Of a DNA stretch of 64,000 nt, positions 35,423 to 43,081 are shown piece by piece; within the stretch, counting starts at the first letter, position 1; each line of letters starts with the position of its first letter. The stretch covers positions 44,041 to 108,040 of the forward strand of contig JAPOKO010000005.1 in assembly GCA_029977615.1 (NCBI GenBank), written 5' to 3'. The stretch comes from a bacterium. GTDB taxonomy: Bacteria; Actinomycetota; Acidimicrobiia; Acidimicrobiales; Ilumatobacteraceae. A program made the translations under genes and the position numbers. The notes below the pieces were generated by a model that ran no database searches, was not told where the DNA came from, and saw only the letters and a program-made list of their open reading frames with translations.

Positions 35423-36583
35423 TCAGCCGCCGTATTTGCGGAGTAATTGACGCGAAATAATGTGACGCTGAATTTCGCTGGTGCCGTCCCAAATGCGATC
35501 AACTCGTGTGTCGCGCCACATGCGCTCAAGTGGTAATTCGTCCATCAAACCCATGCCGCCGAAAATCTGAATGGCTTCGTCGGTAACAAACTGGCACATT
35601 TCGCTGGCGAAAACCTTGGCCATTGCCATTTCGGAGTCATCAAATTTTCCGTGAGCATCGTTCCATGCAGCACGCAGGGTGAGTAGTTCGGCTGCATCGA
35701 GTCGAGTTTGCATATCGGCAAGTTTGAATGACACCCCTTGGAATTTTCCAATTTGCTGACCGAATTGTTCACGACTTGCGGCCCACTCAATGCTGAGATT
35801 CAAAGCACGTCGTGCGCGACCAACACACACTGCTGCGACTTGCAGGCGAGTGGAGCCAAGCCATTCGTTGGCGACATCGAAGCCACCGTGTAGTTCGCCA
35901 AGAATTTTGCTTTCTGGTACTCGGCAATTGTCAAAATTGATAATCATGTTGTGGTAACCAGAGTTGGACACACAGTTGTATCCAGCAACTTTTTCGCAAC
36001 CAGGAGTGTCAAAGTCCACCAGGAATCCGGTGATCTTCTTCTTTGGTCCTTTGGAGGTTTGTTCTTCTGCGGTCGCTGCGAACAAGATGGTGTAGTCGGC
36101 AAGGTCGGCGTGAGAAATGAAGTGTTTCGTTCCGTTGATGACCCAGTCCTTACCATCTTTCACTGCTGTGCATTTCATCCCGCGCACGTCAGACCCAGCG
36201 TCTGGCTCACTCATGGCCAAGCAGTCAACTCGTTCACCCGCAATGGTGGGTATGAGATATTCCTGAATTTGTTCATCTTTGCAAGCTCGCAAAATATTTG
36301 ATGGGCGAGCGACTATGTAGTGCAGGGCGTACGATGTTGCTCCGAACTCACGGTCAACAAGCGTGGTGTCAAACGAGTCAAGTCCGCCTCCACCGTATTC
36401 TGCAGGCATATTGCAGGCATAGATCCCTGCAGCGATTGAACGCTCTTTAATCTGCTTCACCAAATCTGGTGGTACATCTCCCAATTTCTCCACGCGCTCT
36501 TCATGCGGGATGAGTTCCTTTTCAGTGAAGGTACGAGTGGTGTCAACAATGGCTTGCTGTTCGTCGGTGAGTTCAAAATTCAT
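35423..36583 (-). CDS. Acyl-CoA dehydrogenase (proposed gamma-butyrobetainyl-CoA dehydrogenase)
   Basis: 386 residues, full-length acyl-CoA dehydrogenase: N-terminal helical domain, beta domain with CLAMSEPDAGSDVRGMKCTA and WVINGTKHFISHADLADY, and C-terminal FAD-binding helices with QIFGGMGLMDELPLERMWRDTRV. In many relatives the catalytic base is the Glu of YEGT; here that position reads IWDGTSEIQ, with Asp. Expected reaction: gamma-butyrobetainyl-CoA to crotonobetainyl-CoA, giving CaiD its substrate, with ETF as acceptor. It is equivalent in role to E. coli CaiA running in the oxidative direction. AAAGGA precedes the ATG. Confidence 0.87.
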   Translation of the reverse strand: MNFELTDEQQAIVDTTRTFTEKELIPHEERVEKLGDVPPDLVKQIKERSIAAGIYACNMPAEYGGGGLDSFDTTLVDREFGATSYALHYIVARPSNILRACKDEQIQEYLIPTIAGERVDCLAMSEPDAGSDVRGMKCTAVKDGKDWVINGTKHFISHADLADYTILFAATAEEQTSKGPKKKITGFLVDFDTPGCEKVAGYNCVSNSGYHNMIINFDNCRVPESKILGELHGGFDVANEWLGSTRLQVAAVCVGRARRALNLSIEWAASREQFGQQIGKFQGVSFKLADMQTRLDAAELLTLRAAWNDAHGKFDDSEMAMAKVFASEMCQFVTDEAIQIFGGMGLMDELPLERMWRDTRVDRIWDGTSEIQRHIISRQLLRKYGG

Positions 36584-36592
36584 AATGATCCT

Positions 36593-37099
36593 TTACTTGT
36601 GCTTGATTTTCATGACACGACCAACATTTTCAGGCGTTGGAATATGTTGGTGTACTTCGTAAATAGCGTTCAATGCTTCGGCGACATGAGGGAGAATCGG
36701 TGCCGATTTTCCGGCTTTCATGTCAACATGCACCAGCATTTGCTCACAGTTCGACAATCTTTTGCCTGTTTCAGAATTGAATAGTTCGTGATAGATGTGC
36801 ATGCGCTTGGCATCAACATCGAGTAACAGCGTGGTGCAATGCAGCGGCTGGTCGAGGAAGGCTTCGTCTTCATACACAATGTGGGTTTCCACCGTGTAGA
36901 ACGAATTGCCGGCAGCGCGATACTCATCGTTATCGCCGATGAACGTAAATAGCGCATCAGAACCCCAACCCATTGCGGTGAGGTATGCGGCTTCGGTCAT
37001 GTGGCCGTTGTAGTCCACCCAGTCCTGTTCAACTTTGCAGGAGTAAATGCTGAGCGGGGCGGGTACTTCGGTACCTGGAGTCCACACCACTGCACTCAT
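36593..37099 (-). CDS. Hotdog-fold thioesterase, betainyl/carnitinyl-CoA type (CdhB-like)
   Basis: 168 residues. The 4HBT motif is VEQDWVDYNGHMTEAAYL, followed by FYTVETHIVYEDEAFLDQPL and a final GKSAPILPHVAEALNAI. It is clearly related to the thioesterase domain fused to the neighbouring carnitine dehydrogenase (DWTDYNGHTNDSRY there). In the carnitine pathway a free thioesterase of this type (CdhB) hydrolyses betainyl-CoA made by the 3-dehydrocarnitine cleavage enzyme; it might also release carnitine from carnitinyl-CoA. It lies six bases after the dehydrogenase. Confidence 0.85.
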   Translation of the reverse strand: MSAVVWTPGTEVPAPLSIYSCKVEQDWVDYNGHMTEAAYLTAMGWGSDALFTFIGDNDEYRAAGNSFYTVETHIVYEDEAFLDQPLHCTTLLLDVDAKRMHIYHELFNSETGKRLSNCEQMLVHVDMKAGKSAPILPHVAEALNAIYEVHQHIPTPENVGRVMKIKHK

Positions 37100-37105
37100 G
37101 AGCGA

Positions 37106-38590
37106 TTACTTTGCTGGCTTTTCGCCAACACGACGGCCGATGCCGACAGGTTGTGGAAGCTTCGCGTGAGCATCACCGATTGGCTTGAGTTTCGTCATCA
37201 TCTCACTTCCCATTGGCGACGACTTGCCGGTATTGGTGTCCACATGCAAGAAAATGTGTTCGGCTGTAAACGCAACAACACCATCTTCGCGAACCACTTC
37301 AGACCATAGGTGAATACGTTTTTCGTCGTATGAAGCAACGCGGGTAAGCACCTTTATTTTGTCGCCTGAATGTGTCTGGTCAAGATAACGGGTGTGGCCC
37401 TCAACGGTGTAGAACGTGCGACCAGTTGCTAGGTACTCGGGAGTGAAACCAATTGCGCGGAAGAATGTGTCGCTTGCTTCGCTGACAAGTTGTGAGTATC
37501 GCGAGTCATTCGTGTGTCCGTTGTAATCTGTCCAGTCCGCTGGAATAGTCATCACGTGAGACACCGACGGACCAAGCGGGTCAAGAACAGGCACTGGACC
37601 ACGACCAAAAAGTTCCCGTTCATATTCCGCAAGTACTTTTCCGGCACCGTAGTTATTGCCACGCAATGCTTGGAATACCGAAACCAAGCAGTCATCGCGT
37701 AGGGCTTCAAGTTCGCGAATGGTTGCAGTTCCTGCCTGATCATCGCTTTGCGAAACAATCTTTTCAAGCAGCACGTCGTCGAGCTCCGGCACGTCCATCA
37801 ACTTGGTCCATGGCCATTTCAATGAAGGACCAAATTGTGCCATGAAGTGACGCATTCCTGCCTCGCCACCAGCAATTCGATACACCAAGAACGTTCCCAT
37901 GAACGACCAGCGAAGTCCTGGACCAAAACGCATGGCATCATCAATTTCTTCTGCAGTAGCAATGCCATCATTCACGAGCCATAGCGCTTCGCGCCACAGT
38001 GCTTCCATTAGACGGTCTGCAATGAAGCCGTCAATTTCTTTGCTCAGCATAAGTGGCTTCATGCCAACAGCAGTGACTACTTCCTTTGCGCGCAACTTGG
38101 TTGCTTCACTGGTGAGGTCTCCACCACAGATTTCAGCGAGTGGCATGAGGTACACGGGGTTAAAGGGGTGCACCACCACAAAACGATCTGGGTTCACCAT
38201 GTCTTTTTGGATCTGCGTTGGCAGAAGTCCCGACGTTGATGAACCAAACACTGTGGTTGGTGATGCGGCTTTACTGGCTCGAGCGAGCAATTCCTGCTTC
38301 AGCTCGAGGCGTTCTGGTGCGCTTTCCTGCACGTAGTCAACATCGGTCACTGCCTCTTCGGGCGTGTTCACAAATGTGATGGTTCCTTCTTGCGGAAGGG
38401 GAGCAAGCGTCAGTTTGGAATATGCACGACGTGCATTAACCATGATCTAATTCATTTTGCGAGTTGCCTGCGGGTCTATGTCGTACAACTTCACGTCGAC
38501 ACCGTTCAGCACAAAACGTGCCGCCCATGCGCCGCCGATAACTCCGCCACCGAGCAGGCCAACGGTTTTCAGACCTGGGATATTGCTCAT
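37106..38590 (-). pseudogene. L-carnitine 3-dehydrogenase fused to thioesterase, interrupted by in-frame TAG
   Basis: Reading from ATG 38590 the frame gives MSNIPGLKTVGLLGGGVIGG..., with the NAD-binding GxGxxG at 14-19, as far as DPQATRKMN. TAG follows at 38449-38447 (codon 48). The same frame then continues without any shift into IMVNARRAYSKLTLAPL, VQESAPERLELKQELL, the substrate domain (HPFNPVYLMPL) and a C-terminal thioesterase domain (WTDYNGHTNDSRYSQL). Total 494 residues if the TAG is sense, the normal length for the fused family. Starting instead at ATG 38443 gives 445 residues lacking the NAD-binding loop, so probably inactive. Function: L-carnitine + NAD to 3-dehydrocarnitine. Explanations: recent nonsense mutation, readthrough or sequence error. 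Confidence 0.88.
38447..38449 (-). other. In-frame TAG within the carnitine dehydrogenase gene
   Basis: Minus-strand codons read CGC AAA ATG AAT TAG ATC ATG GTT AAT. One base change from CAG, GAG, AAG, TCG, TGG or TAC/TAT would restore a sense codon. Several genes in this window end normally in TAG (1182, 16105, 30463, 60740), so TAG is an ordinary stop here. Confidence 0.9.
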
Positions 38591-38599
38591 GATGAGTCA

Positions 38600-39493
38600 T
38601 TACGCGTGCTTGGTGAGCTTGAGTTTTTCGCGAACTTCCTGAGGGCCCATGATGGACACGTTCATGTTCTCGAGAATGTTGACAGCGCGCTCAACGAGTT
38701 TGCCGTTGGTGGCAAGTTCGCCTCGGTTCAAGTACAAGTTGTCCTCTAGGCCAACGCGCACGTTTCCGCCGGCAAGTACCGACTGGGCAACGAATGGAAT
38801 TTGCATGCGACCAATGGAAAAAGCCGAGAACACCGCACCTTGCGGAATTTGATTCACCATGGCCATGAAGGTGTTCGGATCATCTGGTGCGCCATACGCA
38901 ATGCCCATGCACAGTTGAATCATCACGGGATCATCGAGCAGGCCTTCCTTCAACAAATCCTTCACCATCACCAGGTGGCCGGTGTCAAACACTTCGAGTT
39001 CTGGACGAACTCCGAGGTCTTGCACAATCTTTGCCATCTTGCGCAACACGCTCGGTGTGTTCGTCATGATGTAGTCGCCACCACTTGAAAAGTTCATTGT
39101 GCCGCAATCAAGAGTGCAAATTTCTGGGCGCAAGCGAGTGACGTGGTCAAGACGTTCGGTTGAACCCACCATGTCGGTGCCAGCAGCAAGTGGCAATACT
39201 TCTTCATCCCCACCAAGAACTAAGTCACCACCCATTCCAGCGGTGAGGTTGATGACCACGTCGGTGTCGGACGATCGAACACGATCGACCACTTCTGCGT
39301 ACAGTTCGGTGTCGCGCGAGCCGAGACCTGTGCGTGGGTCGCGAACATGAATGTGCACAACTGCAGCGCCAGCTTTTGCAGCCTCAATGCATGAGTTTGC
39401 AATCTGTTCTGGAGTAACCGGAACCTTGTCGCTCTTATGGGCAGTCTCTCCCGAGCCCGTGACAGCGCACGTAATAAATGCTCCCCAGTTCAT
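38600..39493 (-). CDS. 3-Dehydrocarnitine cleavage enzyme (BKACE/DUF849, CdhC-like)
   Basis: 297 residues. Beta-keto acid cleavage enzyme family: N-terminal FITCAVTGSGETAHKSDKVPVTPEQI, zinc ligands His47 and His49 in VVHIHVRDPRTG, VINLTAGMGGD, PELEVFDTGHL and GNVRVGLEDNLYL. These enzymes swap the acyl group of a beta-keto acid with acetyl-CoA; with 3-dehydrocarnitine the products are betainyl-CoA and acetoacetate. The specificity is inferred from the carnitine dehydrogenase and thioesterase behind it, and from acetoacetyl-CoA synthetase divergently in front. First gene of the operon, with AAGGGG before the ATG. Confidence 0.92.
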   Translation of the reverse strand: MNWGAFITCAVTGSGETAHKSDKVPVTPEQIANSCIEAAKAGAAVVHIHVRDPRTGLGSRDTELYAEVVDRVRSSDTDVVINLTAGMGGDLVLGGDEEVLPLAAGTDMVGSTERLDHVTRLRPEICTLDCGTMNFSSGGDYIMTNTPSVLRKMAKIVQDLGVRPELEVFDTGHLVMVKDLLKEGLLDDPVMIQLCMGIAYGAPDDPNTFMAMVNQIPQGAVFSAFSIGRMQIPFVAQSVLAGGNVRVGLEDNLYLNRGELATNGKLVERAVNILENMNVSIMGPQEVREKLKLTKHA

Positions 39494-39554
39494 GATTTCC
39501 CCTTCGATTTCGGTCTGAAAAACCGCTAATTGTCAATACCTGTAACGGCTTCAT

Positions 39555-39560
39555 TAGGTT
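39555..39560 (+). promoter_or_regulatory. -10 box TAGGTT for leaderless aacS
   Basis: TAGGTT ends seven bases before ATG 39568, with no ribosome site. It lies in the 74-base divergent gap with the BKACE gene, so one regulator could serve both directions. Confidence 0.4.
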
Positions 39561-39567
39561 AGTGCTG

Positions 39568-41535
39568 ATGCCCGATGTAGCCAAAGCCCTGTGGATGCCA
39601 CCAGGCGAGAGCATCGTAAATTCTCGAATGAATCGTTTTGCTCAGTTAGTCAATGAATCTGGCGATTTACACGCATGGTCGATCAACCATCCAGAACGGT
39701 TTTGGTCGTTGGTGTGGGATGACTGTGGAGTAGTTGGGCATAAAGGGGAGCGGTCGTTCCTGGCTGCCCAGCCTGGTGCGCCGATGTCAACTGCGAGGTT
39801 TTTCCCTGATGCATCCCTCAGTGTCGTAGAGAACATGCTGGCAACAAGTGGCGGCGGTGAAGCGATAGTCGCCATTGACGAGGCAGGCAATCGGCGCAGT
39901 CGTTCATGGGACGAACTGCGTGCTCGAGTTTCGTTTATTGCGTCAGCTCTACAAGCGCGTGGGGTGGTCGCAGGGGATCGGGTTTGTGCATGGTTGCCTA
40001 ATTCCATTGAAGCCATCGAGGTCATGCTTGGTGCCGCATCAATTGGAGCGGTCTTTTCGTCGTCATCACCAGACTTCGGATCAAATGGAGTTCTTGATCG
40101 CTTTGGTCAGATTGCACCAAAGGTGCTTTTCGCCGTAGATGGATATCTGTATAACGGAAAAGAATTCGATTGTCTCGAGCGCTTATCAGAAATTCGCAAA
40201 GGTCTACCAACAGTTGTTGAAACGGTTGTCGTTAGCAATATAGGAACAGCTATTCCTGCGGGAACTATTACGTACAACGACTTTGTCGCAAGTGGTAGCG
40301 CCAATCCTGTAAGCCCGCAGTGTTTCTCTTTTGATCACCCGTGGTACGTGTTGTACTCATCTGGTACAACGGGGGTTCCAAAGTGCATCGTGCATCGCAC
40401 GGGTGGTGTGCTGTTGCAACACATGAAGGAGCATCAGTTGCATTGCAATGTGCAATCTGGTGATCGCGTTATGTATTTCACGACCACTGGTTGGATGATG
40501 TGGAACTGGTTGGTGTCGGTATTGGCCTCTGGGGCGACTGCCGTGTTGTTTGACGGAGCACCGACTGCGCCAACGATGTCTCGCTTGTTCGACATTGTCG
40601 ATGAAGAATCCATCACGTTGCTTGGTGTGTCCGCAAAATTTATTGACTCGTTGCGCAAAGCAAATCTTCAACCGATTAATACACACTCACTCAGTTCGTT
40701 GCGCACCATTTGTTCAACTGGTTCTCCACTAGCGCCAGAAGGTTTTGATTGGGTGTATCAATCAGTGAAAAGCAATGTGCATCTTGCATCAATATCTGGT
40801 GGAACAGATTTGTGTGGATGTTTTGTTGGAGGCGATCCAACAAAGCCGGTGTATCGGGGAGAAATACAGGGGCCAATGCTTGGCATGGCTGTGGATGTTG
40901 TTGATGAACATTTGAGCTCGCTTGTCAACAAACCACTCACTCCAGGGGAGTTGGTATGTCGTCAACCTTTTCCAAGTATGCCGATTGGATTCTGGAATGA
41001 TGGAAGCGAAGGCTTCCCAGTTCAATCTCAACCTGGCCAAAAATTTTTGTCTGCGTACTTCGAACGTTTTAGTGGCATGTGGGCTCAAGGCGACTTTGCG
41101 TCTTGGACCCAACATGGCGGCATGATCATTCATGGCCGTAGTGACACCACATTGAACCCTGGTGGCGTGCGCATTGGCACTGCCGAAATTTACCGAGTAG
41201 TGGAACAGCATGCAGACGTGTTGGAAAGCCTGGTGTTTGGTCAAGACTGGGATAACGATGTTCGCATTGTTCTGCTCGTTCGACTAGTAGAAAACGCAAT
41301 GTTTACTAGTGAACTTGTTGCAGATTTGAAGCAGCGTATTCGCATTGCGTGTACACCTCGTCATGTTCCTGCTCTTGTGGTGCAGGTGCATGATTTACCG
41401 CGCACGCGAAGCAACAAATTGGTGGAATTGGCCCTCGCTGACGCGGTGAATGGCAGACCGGTTCGAAATAGCGAAGCAATCGCAAATCCTGAATGTATTG
41501 CAGTCATTGCCGCAATGGATGAACTACGCAGGTAA
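39568..41535 (+). CDS. aacS: Acetoacetyl-CoA synthetase
   Basis: 655 residues from ATG 39568 (GTG 39562 is an alternative two codons earlier). ANL-family adenylating enzyme: WSINHPERFWSLVWDD in the N-terminal ACAS domain, the AMP-binding loop YVLYSSGTTGVPKCIVH, TTTGWMMWNWLVSVL, ISGGTDLCGCFVGGDP and C-terminal GRSDTTLNPGGVRIGTAEIY with the PRTRSNKLVELAL lysine segment. The Cys/Gly-rich GTDLCGCFVGG is typical of acetoacetyl- rather than acetyl-CoA synthetases. It recovers the acetoacetate produced by the divergent BKACE enzyme, so that thiolysis returns the acetyl-CoA spent in cleavage. Confidence 0.93.
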   Translation: MPDVAKALWMPPGESIVNSRMNRFAQLVNESGDLHAWSINHPERFWSLVWDDCGVVGHKGERSFLAAQPGAPMSTARFFPDASLSVVENMLATSGGGEAIVAIDEAGNRRSRSWDELRARVSFIASALQARGVVAGDRVCAWLPNSIEAIEVMLGAASIGAVFSSSSPDFGSNGVLDRFGQIAPKVLFAVDGYLYNGKEFDCLERLSEIRKGLPTVVETVVVSNIGTAIPAGTITYNDFVASGSANPVSPQCFSFDHPWYVLYSSGTTGVPKCIVHRTGGVLLQHMKEHQLHCNVQSGDRVMYFTTTGWMMWNWLVSVLASGATAVLFDGAPTAPTMSRLFDIVDEESITLLGVSAKFIDSLRKANLQPINTHSLSSLRTICSTGSPLAPEGFDWVYQSVKSNVHLASISGGTDLCGCFVGGDPTKPVYRGEIQGPMLGMAVDVVDEHLSSLVNKPLTPGELVCRQPFPSMPIGFWNDGSEGFPVQSQPGQKFLSAYFERFSGMWAQGDFASWTQHGGMIIHGRSDTTLNPGGVRIGTAEIYRVVEQHADVLESLVFGQDWDNDVRIVLLVRLVENAMFTSELVADLKQRIRIACTPRHVPALVVQVHDLPRTRSNKLVELALADAVNGRPVRNSEAIANPECIAVIAAMDELRR

Positions 41536-41559
41536 CCCCGATAGGCTGACGCCCGTCCT

Positions 41560-41632
41560 TCCGAGGTAGCTCAGCTGGCAGAGCAACGGACTGTTAATCC
41601 GTGGGTCGTGGGTTCGATCCCCACCCTCGGAG
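41560..41632 (+). tRNA. tRNA-Asn (anticodon GTT)
   Basis: Seven-base acceptor stem TCCGAGG pairs with CCTCGGA (41625-41631), with discriminator G. D-arm GCTCAGCTGGCAGAGC, anticodon GTT at 41593-41595 in CTGTTAA, and T-arm GTGGGTTCGATCCCCAC. The 3' CCA is not encoded. Confidence 0.97.
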
Positions 41633-41645
41633 CGAAAGCTCCTTT
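41629..41645 (+). terminator. Short hairpin overlapping the 3' end of tRNA-Asn
   Basis: GGAGC-GAAA-GCTCC followed by TTT. The left arm is the end of the tRNA acceptor stem, so termination and tRNA 3' trimming share sequence. The stem is short, so efficiency is uncertain. Confidence 0.45.
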
Positions 41646-41703
41646 CATGTGCGTCGTCACATGGTGTTTTGTGAGTCTGTGCAGAGGTTTAGTTTGAATA
41701 ATG

Positions 41704-41779
<76 letters not shown>

Positions 41780-41830
41780 TTGTGTCCAATATGTGTTGAG
41801 CCAGTGTTGGCATCGTGCAACTGACAGTGA

Positions 41831-41836
41831 CAGGCT
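41831..41836 (+). promoter_or_regulatory. -10 box CAGGCT for the leaderless reductase gene
   Basis: CAGGCT ends six bases before GTG 41843, keeping the conserved A and T of the -10. No ribosome site is present between tRNA-Met and the start. Confidence 0.35.
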
Positions 41837-41842
41837 CACAGG

Positions 41843-43057
41843 GTGGGTTTTGATGTCGCAGTAATTGGAGGTGGGCCAGCAGGTTCTTCGGCTGCCATCT
41901 CAGCTGCACGTGCAGGTCTTCGTGTGCTGCTTGTTGAGAAGGGGCCATATGGTCGCGACAAAGTGTGTGGAGATGGTCTAACGCCTCGTGCTATTGCAGC
42001 GCTTGATGAGTTGAAGATTGATTACTCGGTAGCGCATCGCATTGATGGTCTGCGCATGATTGCAGGAAAAACTCAGCGCGAATTGGCGTGGCCATCAACG
42101 TCGCGCTTTCCAAATCATGGTGCAGTTTGGCCGCGACAGAAGTTTGATAATCACTTGCTCGATGTAGCCATTGCTTCCGGCGCAGAAGTTCGGTTCGAAT
42201 CTGAGGCATTGCCTGTTCTTGAAGGAGGCCGAGTAGTCGGTGTGCAAGTTGGTAGCGAAGTGTTTAAATCCTCACTTGTAGTATTGGCAACGGGTGCTCA
42301 AGGTGCCGCAGCAAAAATGCTTGGTGCGGTTCGCGACCCAGACGAAACATTCGGACTTGCAATTCGTGCATATGCGCCAACACCTCGTCACGCCGAGAGG
42401 CATCTTGAAGCGTGTCTAAGTTTGCGTGATGAACACGGCACGCCAGTACCTGGCTACGGGTGGATGTTTCCTGCTGGCGATGGAACGGTGAACATTGGAG
42501 TTGGCGCCCTCAGCACCATGAAGGGATTCAAGAAACTCAATCTCAATACGTTGCTCGATCAGTATGCATCGATTGTGCGCGAGCCTTGGTCGCTCGGTGA
42601 CTATATAGATAAGCCTCGTGCGTGGCGTTTGCCCATGAGTTGCGTGCGCCGACATGGCCCGGGTTGGGTGGCGGTTGGCGATGCCGCAGGTTTTGTCAAC
42701 CCGATGAACGGGGAAGGCATCGACTATTCCCTTGAATCGGGAATGCTCGCGATTTCGTGCTTTTTGGAAAACCCTGAAACGGCAACGAGTGAATATGACA
42801 AGCGTGTGGGCGAGCGGTTTGATGCATTCTTGCGCACCGGTCGCAGGTTTAGTTTCATCATTGGTCATCCATGGCTGTTGAAGCCGGGACTTCGAGTGGC
42901 TGTGGGTTCGCAAACTGCAGCGGATATCACCCTTGCGGTAATGGGAAATCTCATTGACTCCACAACCCCGGGTGCCGCTGGACGCGTCATGCGTTTTGCC
43001 GACAATGCTCTTCGCATTGCCGACCCGCTTCTGCGCCGCACCCGTGCGAAGGCGTAA
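41843..43057 (+). CDS. Geranylgeranyl reductase-family flavoprotein (menaquinone reductase MenJ-like)
   Basis: 404 residues from GTG 41843. N-terminal FDVAVIGGGPAGSSAAISAARAG FAD site, KVCGDGLTPRAIAALDEL (the family's P-x-K-x-CG-D-G pattern), GYGWMFPAGDGTVNIGVG, and VAVGDAAGFVNPMNGEGIDYSLESG, the second FAD motif. Such enzymes saturate isoprenoid chains, in actinobacteria mainly the menaquinone side chain (MenJ) or lipid precursors. It lies downstream of two tRNAs and is not linked to the amine island by function. Confidence 0.88.
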   Translation: MGFDVAVIGGGPAGSSAAISAARAGLRVLLVEKGPYGRDKVCGDGLTPRAIAALDELKIDYSVAHRIDGLRMIAGKTQRELAWPSTSRFPNHGAVWPRQKFDNHLLDVAIASGAEVRFESEALPVLEGGRVVGVQVGSEVFKSSLVVLATGAQGAAAKMLGAVRDPDETFGLAIRAYAPTPRHAERHLEACLSLRDEHGTPVPGYGWMFPAGDGTVNIGVGALSTMKGFKKLNLNTLLDQYASIVREPWSLGDYIDKPRAWRLPMSCVRRHGPGWVAVGDAAGFVNPMNGEGIDYSLESGMLAISCFLENPETATSEYDKRVGERFDAFLRTGRRFSFIIGHPWLLKPGLRVAVGSQTAADITLAVMGNLIDSTTPGAAGRVMRFADNALRIADPLLRRTRAKA

Positions 43058-43069
43058 GCCCTAGTTGTC

Positions 43070-43075
43070 TACAGT
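43070..43075 (+). promoter_or_regulatory. -10 box TACAGT for the leaderless carboxylase gene
   Basis: TACAGT (TANNNT) ends six bases before ATG 43082. No ribosome site precedes the ATG or the upstream TTG at 43076. Confidence 0.5.
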
Positions 43076-43081
43076 TTGCGC

